In this document: positions 1 to 9,800 of the stretch, in pieces
Numbering within the stretch: the first letter of the stretch is position 1
Layout: every line of letters begins with the position of its first letter
From: Tengunoibacter tsumagoiensis
GTDB taxonomy: Bacteria; Chloroflexota; Ktedonobacteria; Ktedonobacterales; Ktedonobacteraceae
DNA: 64,000 nt
Reading direction: 5' to 3'
Assembly (NCBI RefSeq): GCF_003967535.1
Contig: NZ_BIFR01000001.1
Location: 735,493-799,492 of the forward strand
Position numbers and translations under genes: made by a program
The notes under the pieces: generated by a model
Database searches by the model: none
Told to the model about the DNA's origin: nothing
Seen by the model: the letters and a program-made list of their open reading frames with translations, nothing else

Positions 1-2
1 TT

Positions 3-46
3 TCACGAGAACCTCACGAGAACCTCACGAAAATCTCACGATATTT
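3..46. repeat. Four 11-bp direct repeats beginning TCACGA
   Basis: TCACGA recurs at 3, 14, 25 and 36 with an exact 11-bp period. The first two units are identical over 11 bp and the last two drift into AT-rich sequence. The array may continue left of the window. It adjoins the DnaA-box region, so an origin-related protein-binding array is possible but unproven. Confidence 0.7.
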
Positions 47-165
47 TATAGCTGGTAATATGGCTGGCTATTATTTCTACAAATAGTTGCATGATTTTGG
101 CGGTCATGTGGATAGTGTGGAAAACTTATCCACAGGCGCTGTGGATAAAGTGGGATTTTGTAAAC

Positions 166-189
166 ATGACATGAGTGCACTCATGTCAT
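166..189. repeat. Perfect 24-bp palindrome in oriC, copy 1
   Basis: A perfect 24-bp palindrome, core ATGAGTGCACTCAT, begins 18 nt after the first DnaA-box module. A second inverted repeat with arms at 188-198 and 204-214 follows and runs into the next module. Either could bind a dimeric regulator of initiation. Confidence 0.8.
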
Positions 190-410
190 TGCAATATTGC
201 AGTAATATTACAATGTGGATAGTGTGGATAAGTTTTCCACATTGTCTGTGGATAAGGCGATCTTATAATGGCGCATTTCTCTGTTTCAATGGAAAATGCT
301 GTATAGCTGGCAATATCACAATAGTCATTAATGTCAATCTAACACAAAAATGTGGATAGTGTGGAAAACTTATCCACAGCACCTGTGGATAAGTCTTGAT
401 TATGGCAAGA

Positions 411-432
411 TGATATGAGTGCACTCATATCA
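411..432. repeat. Perfect 22-bp palindrome in oriC, copy 2
   Basis: This palindrome shares the ATGAGTGCACTCAT core with the one at 166-189 and begins 19 nt after the third DnaA-box module. As there, it is followed at once by an AT-rich inverted repeat (432-443 and 445-456, 12-bp arms). The shared geometry suggests a functional unit rather than chance. Confidence 0.8.
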
Positions 433-831
433 AGTAATATAGCAGCTATATTACTTTGTAAAGTTTTGCGGAAATTTACGCACCAGGCAAGGGGCTCTTG
501 AGAATTCATATTAAAATTGTATAAAGACCCCTGCAAGGTGAGTATCTCGTCATGGAACCCGCTATTTTCTGACAAAATATTCATCTTTATATTCATCTTA
601 AAAGGAGTATGTCGGGTCGGTGTGATAAGGGCTGTACAGATCTGAGGGATCGATGACGTGATGCCCGTTTATGATGGCTCCCCGGTTTCCCCATGCTCTC
701 TCCTCTGATGCAAAAAATAAGTTATCCACACACTGTGTGGATAACTTGCTAAAAATGTGTAGAACCTGACCTTCCTACTACTCTATTCGCGATTTTCGCC
801 TGAGTCTGTGGCTATGGCGTTCTTCTCTCAC

Positions 832-861
832 TTGTACTTAATTTGTACTTGGATTGTACTT
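832..861. repeat. Three TTGTACTT repeats with 11-bp period
   Basis: TTGTACTT occurs at 832-839, 843-850 and 854-861, so the period is exactly 11 bp. The array lies between the last DnaA-box pair and the 3' end of the leftward debranching-enzyme-like gene. Function unknown. Confidence 0.6.
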
Positions 862-893
862 AAAAAGGTGTAGTTCTGGTTGCCAGCGGGTTC

Positions 894-3272
894 TTAATAA
901 GAGTATGCTCTCTCACTATTATAAGTACGCAATCTGTTGAGCGTGCTATAAACACGGAGTAGCTCGCCAATGCTAGCTATTGATATCTGGTTACTCTTGT
1001 TGGTCGTTGATGATGGTGTCTCTCCTTCGAAGATTCCTTTACTCATGTTCAGGAGCCCATGAGCGAAACATTCCTGAAGGGGTTTATATCCTTTGCGCCA
1101 GATTGTTTCTTCTAATGCAAGATTCTGAGATCCTGAGGGATGGAGGCTAAGCTGACTGTCGATATATGCTCCAATCAACCATGACCAGATGCTTCCCTGG
1201 TGCAGCGCTTTCTGTTGTCCATCGCTGCCTGTTTCCCAATGTGGCTGGTAGCATGGATCGGTAGGTGCCAGTGTGCGTAGACCGTAAGGTGTGATGAGGT
1301 AGCGGTTCACGCAATCGATAACGCTCTGCCTGCGTTCAAGCTCTAAGAGAGGATGCCGCAAGGAGAAGGCAAATAATTGATTGGGGCGCAGGCCTGGATC
1401 ATCTCCCTGAGGACCATCAATGACATCGTAGAGATAACCCTCTTTAGCGTACCAGAAGCGTTGCTGGAAGCTCTTTTTACATCTCTGTAGCTGTAGCTGA
1501 TAATGTTTGGGATGAGTATGCATATGGCCTCTCTGCCGTAAACATTGTGACCATTCATACATTAAGGATAGCGCATGATACCAGAGCGCGTTGACTTCGA
1601 CGGCTTTTCCGCTCCGTGGCGTCACGGGCTGGCGCTCCTGGTTCGCTCTATAAGCATTCATCCAGGTAAGTGCAACCCCGGGTCGATGAGCCACCAGGAG
1701 ACCATCTGCTGGATCGATACTGATTCCATCCGAGCTTCCTTGAAGATAACACTGTATACATTCTTGCAAATAAGGAAACATCTCCTCCAGAAAGTCGTCA
1801 TCTTGAGTGGCTTGAAGATAGAAATCCAGAGCATAGAAATACCAGAGGGCAATATCAACGTTCTGGTAATCTTTCTCTGTTAACGGATGTTCCCTATCTG
1901 GTAACCGTTCAGGTAGAAGCCCTCGCAAAAAGTAGTGTGCATAGAAGCGCAGGAGGAGCCTGGCCTCTATAGTGCGTCTGCCAACGAGTAGTAAGCCAGG
2001 TAGAGCAATCAGCGCTTCGCGAGTCTGTATCTCTCTACTATAATATGTCGTTAATAGCTGAATAGGCGGTTGATGGGGGAGCTGGGCTCGTGGACTTGTG
2101 ATAGCGCTTGTATGTTTATGTTCACTAAGGGCATCATACACAAAGAAATGGTCGGCGGCCTCTAATAATGCATACAGATAATCTCGATCATTCATATGAA
2201 GGCTATCTGGATGATTTGGGGGGTGCGCATTTGCGGTCAACGGGCAAAGCTGCTGTTCAATCTCATCATCTGGTAATAATTGTTGCTGGTATTCCTCTCT
2301 CTCTTGAGCTGAAAGCTGAATATAATCAGACTGATAGAGGGCCGAATTGAGCTTTTCGCTGCTCACAACGATTGTTAAAGGCGTCTCATCACCGATATGA
2401 AGGGTGGCTCGCATAACTCCAGGAAGATAGAGATCCTCCTGCGCGGGCTGATCGTATACTGCGTCTTGTCTATGAAGGACATGCCAGTACCAGACTCCCG
2501 TGGGAATAAAGGTGGCCTGACTTTGTGTCTGTCCAATGATTAATAAATGAAAAGGCTGTGCGTCTTTATGCGCTGTAATTGTGCACCCCGCGCTTCCGGC
2601 GGGTAGATGCCCTCCTCTATCAAATCTCTGATGTGTTTGTACCTGAAATTGTTGATCAGAATGCCCATATTGAAGCTGGTCATAGGGTCGATAGGCGGTA
2701 AAGGGGAGGAGAGTGAGCTCGATTGAGCCTGGAGTATTCGATGTCAGTCTGGTTGAATTGGCTGTGTGAGCAAGATCCGCACTGAGTGCGCCAGTAAGGC
2801 CGCTCCTTCGTTTTCCTGAATCTTCTGTCCTGGTCGTCCTGAGAACACGATATTGAATATAGGTTGTGTTGCAGCCTCGCTCCATCCAGATGCGCTTCTC
2901 CAGAAGAATGCCATCGCATCCACCCAGATGATAGAGAAAGATAGGAAGACCATTCTCCAGCCGGAACGACTCAAGGTGCACAAAACCGGCTGGACTGAGC
3001 GCACCATTCTGATACTCATTTGTTCCCAGATAATAGGTACGTTGATCAAAAAATACCTCTTCATCCAGTTTGGCCAGTAAAAGTTGTGGCCGCGTGGCTT
3101 GCGCCCACTTTGCTACCAGCAATCCATGGTGTTTCCGGGTGAGTACACCTGCAACTGTCCCTGCTGCATATCCTCCCAGACCATTTGTGACAAGCCATTC
3201 ACGCGTGATGGTCTCGTTGAGATCGCAGCAGAGGCTGCGATCAAAGGTGATGGTCATGTTTAGATCCTCCAT
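894..3272 (-). CDS. Glycogen debranching enzyme-like protein (GDE N-terminal bis domain plus GDE C-terminal domain)
   Basis: The 792-residue protein has an N-terminal beta-sandwich region recognisable from EWLVTNGLGGYAAGTVAG and LTRKHHGLLVA, typical of archaeal-type amylo-alpha-1,6-glucosidases (GH133-like). The C-terminal (alpha/alpha)6 part shows TPRSGKAVEVNALWYHAL, LRPNQLFAFSL and LHQGSIWSWLIGAYI. The family removes alpha-1,6-linked glucose at branch points of glycogen or related glucans. The family motif TWMDA reads TWMNA here, and the C-terminal SEIFDGD-like motif reads SKGIFEGE. Residues expected to serve in catalysis may therefore be replaced, so activity is uncertain although the fold assignment is firm. 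It is a single leftward gene beside oriC with no other glycogen gene nearby. Confidence 0.85.
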   Translation of the reverse strand: MEDLNMTITFDRSLCCDLNETITREWLVTNGLGGYAAGTVAGVLTRKHHGLLVAKWAQATRPQLLLAKLDEEVFFDQRTYYLGTNEYQNGALSPAGFVHLESFRLENGLPIFLYHLGGCDGILLEKRIWMERGCNTTYIQYRVLRTTRTEDSGKRRSGLTGALSADLAHTANSTRLTSNTPGSIELTLLPFTAYRPYDQLQYGHSDQQFQVQTHQRFDRGGHLPAGSAGCTITAHKDAQPFHLLIIGQTQSQATFIPTGVWYWHVLHRQDAVYDQPAQEDLYLPGVMRATLHIGDETPLTIVVSSEKLNSALYQSDYIQLSAQEREEYQQQLLPDDEIEQQLCPLTANAHPPNHPDSLHMNDRDYLYALLEAADHFFVYDALSEHKHTSAITSPRAQLPHQPPIQLLTTYYSREIQTREALIALPGLLLVGRRTIEARLLLRFYAHYFLRGLLPERLPDREHPLTEKDYQNVDIALWYFYALDFYLQATQDDDFLEEMFPYLQECIQCYLQGSSDGISIDPADGLLVAHRPGVALTWMNAYRANQERQPVTPRSGKAVEVNALWYHALSLMYEWSQCLRQRGHMHTHPKHYQLQLQRCKKSFQQRFWYAKEGYLYDVIDGPQGDDPGLRPNQLFAFSLRHPLLELERRQSVIDCVNRYLITPYGLRTLAPTDPCYQPHWETGSDGQQKALHQGSIWSWLIGAYIDSQLSLHPSGSQNLALEETIWRKGYKPLQECFAHGLLNMSKGIFEGETPSSTTNKSNQISIASIGELLRVYSTLNRLRTYNSERAYSY

Positions 3273-3294
3273 GCCTCATTACACTGCATACTAA

Positions 3295-3616
3295 ATATGT
3301 ACTACAATTGGACAGTGTTGTTGAGTTGAGTTGGGATGTTCTATGCTATTCATAGTGTATCACACGAACAAGCTGGAACCGTAGCGGTCGCTCTCGATCT
3401 GTTTATGCTTTTATACAAAGCTGGTAAGCGTTTTTACCGCATGAAGTATTTCGTCGTGTTGACAAAAAATCCGTGAGACAAAACCTTTACACAACGTAAT
3501 AAAAAGAAGAGAGAATTTACCTATGAGTCCTTTTTTTGGATATTAGGTAATAATCTAGCGTACAATGTAATTGCTTGCTTATACCAACGTAAGAGATAAA
3601 GGGGAAATGGCAGTTT
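3295..3616. other. Intergenic region between divergent genes
   Basis: This 322-nt stretch separates the leftward debranching-like gene from the rightward binding-protein gene, so promoters for both are expected here. A TTGACA at 3459-3464 and a TACAAT at 3561-3566 are visible, but neither has a convincing partner at 16-18 nt. No gene or RNA was recognised. Confidence 0.5.
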
Positions 3617-4498
3617 ATGCTTAGAATATCCCATAAAATAAGACTCAACAAGCTATCTTGCTGGCTGGTTTTGTGTAGTATGATCTGCCTCCTATGTGTG
3701 TCTTGTGCTGGTTATAGCGGTGCATCACGCACATTTAAGCAGGCACCCTCTCCTACATCACAGTCAACCCTGCCAGCAGAACAAGTGATTACAGTTGGCA
3801 CCTACGCGCAATATCCGCCACAAGAGTTTATTGATCCTAAAACCAATCAACCAGTTGGTTTTGATATTGATATCATGAATGCATTGGCTCTGCGTGCGCA
3901 TCTGAAGCTGCATATTGTCACAAGTTCGTTTGCGACGCTCCTTGATAGTCTTGTCAATGGGCAATTAGATATTGTTATCTCTGCTGTCAGTATTACACCA
4001 GAACGGCAGCAGAAAGTACATTTTCTGCCATATTTTCATGGTGGCGAGTCCCTTCTAGTGACGAAAGGCAATCCAGATCATATTAACAGCTTAGCGGATC
4101 TGTGTGGTCATACGGTGGGTGTGAAAGAGGCAAGTTTTGAGCAGAGCGATTTAGAGGTTGCGAATACTGACTGCCAGAACGCTGGTAAGCCTGGTATAGT
4201 CATTACATCTGTTCCAAAGCAGCATGATGTGCTACAACTTATTCTCTCTAATCATGTTTCTGCCACATACCAGGATGCTCCGATCACGGACTATGCGATT
4301 AAACAGAACAGTGCGAAGGTCGAGCGGGCTGGTATCCTGGTGGATGATAATCTCGAAGGGATTGCCCTGAGAAAAGAGGCTAACGATCTCTATTATACCC
4401 TTCAGCATGCCCTGGAACAGATGAAAGCTGATGGCAGTTATCATGCTCTGATTAAAAAATGGGGATTAACAAGCGGCGATATTCTCGCTAATCCCTGA
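3617..4498 (+). CDS. ABC transporter substrate-binding lipoprotein, family 3 (polar amino acid type)
   Basis: The 293-residue protein begins with a basic n-region and a hydrophobic core ending in VSCAG, a plausible though non-ideal lipobox. The mature part matches family 3 periplasmic binding proteins: ITVGTYAQYPPQEFID, GFDIDIMNALA, LVNGQLDIVISAVSITPERQQKVHF and the LADLCGHTVGVKEAS strand. Such proteins capture amino acids or similar small polar ligands outside the membrane and deliver them to an ABC permease. No permease or ATPase gene is adjacent, so the partner must be elsewhere or it acts as a sensor input. A weak AAAGGGG ribosome site lies upstream. Ligand cannot be told from the sequence. 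Confidence 0.88.
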   Translation: MLRISHKIRLNKLSCWLVLCSMICLLCVSCAGYSGASRTFKQAPSPTSQSTLPAEQVITVGTYAQYPPQEFIDPKTNQPVGFDIDIMNALALRAHLKLHIVTSSFATLLDSLVNGQLDIVISAVSITPERQQKVHFLPYFHGGESLLVTKGNPDHINSLADLCGHTVGVKEASFEQSDLEVANTDCQNAGKPGIVITSVPKQHDVLQLILSNHVSATYQDAPITDYAIKQNSAKVERAGILVDDNLEGIALRKEANDLYYTLQHALEQMKADGSYHALIKKWGLTSGDILANP

Positions 4499-4524
4499 TG
4501 GATTGTCTGGATCGCATCTTAGTC

Positions 4525-5229
4525 TTAGTGCCCCCCTGCAATAAGGCTATAGAGCTTTGGCTCTGCTTGCGCCTGTGTAGAGATGGAACAGACATGTTGA
4601 GGCAAGGTAAAATGCGGTTTTATTTTGAGTAGATGAATAAAACCGTCTAAAACCTTAGGATCAAAATGCGTACCAACACTTTTCAGCAGCCGTTCCTGAG
4701 CCTCCCTACTTGTCAATGGTGCTTTATAGGGACGCTGCGAAGTCAGAACGTCATAGACATCGGCCACCGAGAGAATACGTGCACTGAGTGGGATCTCTTC
4801 GCCTTTTAAACCAACCGGGTAGCCATTGCCATTCCAGGCCTCATGATGGTAGAGGACTGTTTCGACATAAAAGGGTGGGACATCGCACCCAATCAAGATG
4901 CGAGCCCCTACGACAGGATGACGCTCCATCATTCTGCGCTCTTCTGAGGATAGAGCAGCCGATTTATTGAGAATATCGTTGCGAATCCATGTTTTTCCTA
5001 GATCATGAACCATAGCTGCGAGGGCAAGATTGCGTGCCTCGCGCCGTGTCCACCCGAGATAGCGTGCTAAACGTTGAGCATATACTGCTACCCGGCGTGA
5101 ATGTTCATAAGTAACAATATCGCGTTCTTGAATACTCTGTGCTAATGAGAGAAGGACTTTGCGTGTCTCATGCTCCTTCTCTAATTGGGTTAGATATTTT
5201 ACTCCCACCACTCTGCGCTCCCACTTCAC
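4525..5229 (-). CDS. HD-GYP domain phosphohydrolase (putative c-di-GMP phosphodiesterase)
   Basis: The 234-residue protein is almost entirely an HD-GYP domain. Metal-binding motifs are visible: HSRRVA near residue 44, AAMVHDLGKTW near 92, the HP in MERHPVVGARIL, LYHHEAWNGNGYP with the GYP signature, and LSVADVYDVLTSQRPYK. HD-GYP proteins of this layout hydrolyse cyclic di-GMP or related signals. There is no receiver or sensor domain, so it is a stand-alone catalytic unit, probably cytoplasmic. It converges with the binding-protein gene, whose end is about 27 nt away, and is transcribed alone. The exact nucleotide substrate is inferred from the family. Confidence 0.88.
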   Translation of the reverse strand: MKWERRVVGVKYLTQLEKEHETRKVLLSLAQSIQERDIVTYEHSRRVAVYAQRLARYLGWTRREARNLALAAMVHDLGKTWIRNDILNKSAALSSEERRMMERHPVVGARILIGCDVPPFYVETVLYHHEAWNGNGYPVGLKGEEIPLSARILSVADVYDVLTSQRPYKAPLTSREAQERLLKSVGTHFDPKVLDGFIHLLKIKPHFTLPQHVCSISTQAQAEPKLYSLIAGGH

Positions 5230-5440
5230 TAATAATGGTCGTTACATCAATGGTCTCTGATAAAGAAGACGTTCGGGGAGGCTATCTCTCTTCCGAACTG
5301 CCCAAAATGGCTATCTGGATAGCTTCTCTATCTCTTCCTTTATTCCCCAAATAGTCCCTCTAACTATCCTGATTCGTTTTTAATCCTCCTCTTTTGTGAT
5401 AGACTCAGCTTGAGAAAAGAGTAATTACCATCATGTAAAA

Positions 5441-5500
5441 GTACGTTTTAAAGCGCGTTTTAAAGTACGTTTTAAAGTGTATTTAAAAGTACGTTTGCAA
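5441..5500 (+). repeat. Five 12-bp tandem repeats (GTACGTTTTAAA type)
   Basis: Units begin at 5441, 5453, 5465, 5477 and 5489. The first and third are identical; the others differ by a few bases. The array ends 19 nt before the start of the SbcD-like gene and so lies in its leader or promoter. A similar 12-bp array precedes the RlmA-like gene at 15143-15190. Confidence 0.75.
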
Positions 5501-5519
5501 AACGACGGAAGTGGTCACG

Positions 5520-6818
5520 ATGGGAGATGACACAGTGAACAAGGATTTGGAAACAGATTTGGCCAGTCGGCAAGGGGAGCGTCAGGAAGGCGTTATTACT
5601 CTTGTTTTGACTGCCGACAACCATCTTGGATGCGCGGGATTTGGTCAACATCCTCGCAAACGTGAGGAGCGACAACAACGTCTACGCCAAGCCTTTCAGC
5701 AGGCCACTAATTTTGCGATTATGCAAGGCGTGGATCTGTTCATTCAGGCTGGCGATCTGTTTGATACGGCTACTCCCGATGAGCGCGATCGTAGTTTTGT
5801 CGCCGAACGCCTGGCTCAATTGAAGCAGGCTGGCATTCATACTCTGGCTCTGGGGGGCGTTCATGATACGCCTGCTCCTCTTGTAGGTGAGACGGCTCCT
5901 GCACCTCAGATGAGCTATGCTCAGCTTGGAGCCCTGCATTATTTTCCTCCGGTTCCGGCACAGGAGTCTGCCGAACTGGAGCCTGTTATGATCGATGTTC
6001 GTGGGACACGCGTCGGCTTTTGTGGCCGGGGGGTCCTCCCTGGTCAGCAAGGCGATCCCCTGCTACCGCTACGTGTCAGTAGCGAGATTGAGCGGGCTGA
6101 TCTTGCCTTATTGCTCTTGCATGCTCCCATTGAGGGCCTTACGAGTGAAAGCTCTTTGCTCGATAGTCGTGCTGTGGTAAGCCAGAGTAGTATTGCCCGT
6201 CAGGAGATCTTTCGCTATGTCCTGGCCGGTTATACCCATAGCTATCAACAGCTTCAGCTAGGTCAGACCGATGTAATTGTGGCAGGAGCGACTCAGCAGG
6301 TCGATTTTCAGCCACAGAGTAGCGAGCCTGGCTTTGTGTTCCTGGGACTTACTGCGGAAGGGATTCGCTGGTGTACTCATGTTCGCGTGGAGAGCCTGAC
6401 GCTCAATAGTCTGCTGATTCAGACGCGTGAGCTCTGGTCTGCTGCTACTACCTCCACTCCAACGGAGCTTATTCTTGAGCGGATGCGCCCGTTCTGTCAT
6501 TCAGATGCGATGCTACAGATTCGCCTTGAAGGAGAGCTCACACGCAGTGATTATCATCGCCTGGATCTCAATCAGATCCGTCGTTATGGTGAGGAACACT
6601 GCTTTGCGCTGGCGATTGATGATAGTGCCCTCTCTTTGCTTCCCGAACAGGATGCAAGCTCAGTTGAGACGGGAGAGCGCTTCTCTCCTCGCGAAGAACT
6701 GATTGCTCTGGCAGAAGAATGGATTGCTGCGACTTCTGATGTGCAAGAAAAGCAGGCATTGACCCATACAAAAGAAGAATTATTGCTGGCCATGGATGAG
6801 ATGAAACGGAAGCGCTGA
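5520..6818 (+). CDS. SbcD/Mre11-like metallophosphoesterase with altered motifs
   Basis: The ATG at 5520 is preferred because CGGAAG sits 9-10 nt upstream; a GTG at 5511 is the alternative. The calcineurin-like phosphoesterase domain shows ADNHLG (D33, H35) and AGDLFD (D79). The family motif GNHD reads GVHD (V114-D116), and the GHxH motif reads GYTH (237-240). SbcD/Mre11 proteins are Mn-dependent nucleases that work with a Rad50/SbcC ATPase on DNA ends and hairpins. Here the partner ATPase starts 15 nt downstream. The overall layout also resembles Bacillus YhaO. The two motif changes fall on metal or phosphate ligands, so nuclease activity may be weakened or altered. Confidence 0.82.
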   Translation: MGDDTVNKDLETDLASRQGERQEGVITLVLTADNHLGCAGFGQHPRKREERQQRLRQAFQQATNFAIMQGVDLFIQAGDLFDTATPDERDRSFVAERLAQLKQAGIHTLALGGVHDTPAPLVGETAPAPQMSYAQLGALHYFPPVPAQESAELEPVMIDVRGTRVGFCGRGVLPGQQGDPLLPLRVSSEIERADLALLLLHAPIEGLTSESSLLDSRAVVSQSSIARQEIFRYVLAGYTHSYQQLQLGQTDVIVAGATQQVDFQPQSSEPGFVFLGLTAEGIRWCTHVRVESLTLNSLLIQTRELWSAATTSTPTELILERMRPFCHSDAMLQIRLEGELTRSDYHRLDLNQIRRYGEEHCFALAIDDSALSLLPEQDASSVETGERFSPREELIALAEEWIAATSDVQEKQALTHTKEELLLAMDEMKRKR

Positions 6819-6833
6819 ATGGAGTAGTGTCGC

Positions 6834-9800
6834 ATGATAATCCTTAAGCATTTAACGATCGAACGGTTCCGGTTGCTGCGGGCTATGAATCTGCACTTTC
6901 CGCAGCGCGGGAGCATTTTAATTCAAGGCCCCAATGAGGCTGGAAAATCTGCTCTGATTGAAAGCCTCTATTTTGCTCTCTACGGCGAGCCTCTGCTAAA
7001 TTCACGTGGCAAACGTCCATTGGATGATCTGATCCTCTATGGAGCCAGTACTGCTAATGTCACACTAACGCTCTCTGTCGGTGCAACCGAACTGGTCATT
7101 GCGCGAACACTGGAGCGTGGTCGCGGCCAGTCCATTGTTCTCCAGATCCATCGCCTTGGTCTGCCTGATGAAGAGCCGATGACTGATCTATCAGCGGCCA
7201 ATGAACGTATTATTGCCGAGCTAGGGTATATGGATGGAGATGCTCTGCGCAATACCTGCTTTATTGAGCAGAAAGGCCTGAATCGTTTAGAGACAATTAG
7301 CGGAGCCCGGCGTGAGCAGACCGCTCGCCATCTGCTGGGCCTGGATAAGTTGCTGCAATTGGCTGAACGTTTTCAGGTGAGCGAAGATGATGAGCTGCAA
7401 CTACATCGCGCTCAGGAGTATCTTCAACTGGCCGAGATTCAGCAGCGTATCCCCCAATTACAGACACAGTTAGAGACAATTGAGACTGCGTTAGATGCGG
7501 TTCAGGTCTCCGATTATCTCGATGTGATTCAACAGCAAGAAACCGAGATCGCCGAACTGGAGCAGGCCCTTGAGCAGATCTATCAACGACGGCAGGATCT
7601 GAAGAGTAAACAGAGCCGGGTGGCCCAGTTGAAGAGGGCCGATGCGACTCTGGCTGAGATTATTGCCTCGTATGATGAGATTGCCGAGGCGCGGCGCGAG
7701 ATCCCTGAATTGGAGCGACAACTGTCCGATCTCGAGCGCCGTGAGCGCGAGGAGTTGCCAGGTCTGGAGAAGCGCGTTAGTGAACTGGTCGAATTAACCC
7801 GCTCGTTTGAAACCCTCCAGCGTATGTCAAATGATCTATTATCTGCCGTGGATGGTATCAAAGAGCAGGAACAGGATGTGCGTCAGTATCAGGAGCTTCA
7901 GCAGGATATGCGCCTCCTGGAAGAGCAGATCTCGCAAGCCCGCTTGCGCCTGAATAAGACGCAACAGTCCTGGCAAGAGCTGGATGAGAAGCGTCGCACT
8001 GGTCGCCCCTACCTGGAAGATCGCTTACAACGTCTGCAAACTCTGGCCGAGCGCCTTCAGGTATTGGGCCAGCTAGAGAAGAGCTATTCGCAGCGTCTCA
8101 CTAAACGCGAAGCCGCTGCGGAGAATCGAGAACAGTCTCAGAAGGTCCTGCATCATCTTTTCGATGCTGAGCAGGAGCTAGAGGAGGCTGAACGTGAAGC
8201 GAAACAGATTCAGCGTCAGGCTGATACGTTGGAGAAGCGTTGGAAGCAGCTCAATCTACGTAAATTGTTTGAGGAATGGCAACGCCAGAAAGCTCTTGCT
8301 CAGAGCCTCGCACAGGCTGAAGAACAGGTGCGCACCGCCCACCAACAACAGTCCAGGTTTAACTCGGCCTTTATGGAATCTAAAGCGAAGACGCGCAACT
8401 ATACCTTTGCTATGGCTGGCTGTGTGGCCGGTGCGATCTTTCTGCTGATTCTGGCCTTCTCGACCCTGGGGACTCTCCCCATTCTGGCCGTTCTCTTTTT
8501 TATTGCCTTGCTGGCCCTGCTGATTTTAGCTGGTTACCTGTACAGTGTTAGCTACCGTAAAGCTATTGCTGAGGGAGAAGCTGCGAATAAGCTTCTACAA
8601 GAAGCGACCAGCCGCCTGGGTATGAGTGTGGCTGCTCGTGCAAATGCTGCCCGCATGGCTGGCAACAATGAAGCGCTTTATAAGGTAGAGAACGAGATTC
8701 GTTCCTCGGGAGAAAATGTTCCGGCGACTCTTGAAGAGGCTCAAAAGTTTATCGAACAGGCGCGCGACCAGAGCGATGCTGGCGACTTACAAAAGAAGTT
8801 GCAGGAGCGCAGGCAGGCAGCTCAATTTGCCCGCGACCAGGTTGCGGCTGCTCTAGAGAAGGTGACCGGTTTTCGTCAAGAGCGCGCATCGTTGGAAGAG
8901 CTAAGCCGCAAAGAGCAATGGGACAACCTGGAAGAGCGGCTTCAGGAGGAGCAAGGGGCTGCAGAGCGTCTACAACAGGAGATTACTTTGCTGGCTGGTC
9001 AAGAGAATCTGCCGCTTCCCAGCATCAGCGCTCGTATCCAGGCAAGTCCTGTACAGAGCCGCGATCCTTATTCCTCCGGCGTCTTTCCTCCACTGACAGT
9101 GGAAGATGTCTCTGGCGTTCCGGAATTGGAGACGCTGGTAGCGAGCACGATTAAAGCGACTGAGCACGAACTTGTCTCTCTGGATGGGAAGCTGGATGTA
9201 GTCACAGATCTGGTCTCACAGATCAAATCTCAACAAGATTTTCTCGATACGCTTTTAGTACGACAGAATGGCCTCGAGGAGCGCAATGAGCGCTATAAGG
9301 CTAATAATCCCGAAGAGCTACTGCAACAGGCTCGCGAGCAGCAAGTTGCACTACGCAGCGCCTTGCAGTCCCTTCAGGATTCTCTCCGTCTACGTGTCAG
9401 GACATTGGGCGTTGCCTTTGGGCAGGCTGCGATTGGCAATGCTGAAATTGCCGCTCGTAAACAACTTGAAGAGGTTCAGATTGTTCTTGGCAATCGCTTA
9501 TTATTGCAGGAGCGACATGCCCATTATGGGGAAGTGCTGCGGGTACGCCAGGAATCTTTGTCCGAGTATTACAAGCAGCTTGCTAAATTTAGTAATACCC
9601 TGGGAAGTTGGGTCGTGCCTCTGAATCCTTTTGCCGAAGCTCTTGTGGCTTTGCGTACGCGCTGTCAGACCGAACTAGAAGAGGCGCATGAGGAGCAGAT
9701 TGGCAAAGATCTAGAGTCTCTCCAGATGCAGGAAGAGGCCTCTCATCTCAAGATTGAGCTCTGTCGGCAAGAGATCATTACTCTTCATGAAGAGATAGAT

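Larger units (their letters stand above)
107..747. other. oriC: Candidate chromosomal replication origin (oriC)
   Basis: Eight exact DnaA boxes (TTATCCACA or its complement) lie at 126-134, 140-148, 223-231, 247-255, 370-378, 384-392, 722-730 and 736-744. Six near matches lie at 107-115, 116-124, 214-222, 233-241, 351-359 and 360-368. They form three 42-bp modules (107-148, 214-255, 351-392), each with the same order of four boxes. A 14+14 bp palindrome at 719-747 carries the last pair. AT-rich stretches between modules and at about 566-606 could unwind. A density this high is known only from replication origins. dnaA is not visible and may lie just outside the window; parAB is 55 kb to the right. 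Confidence 0.88.

Noticed and set aside
87-596. Open frames of 85-90 codons inside the oriC region on both strands
   Set aside because: They run through the DnaA-box modules and palindromes, lack ribosome sites and have no protein-like features.
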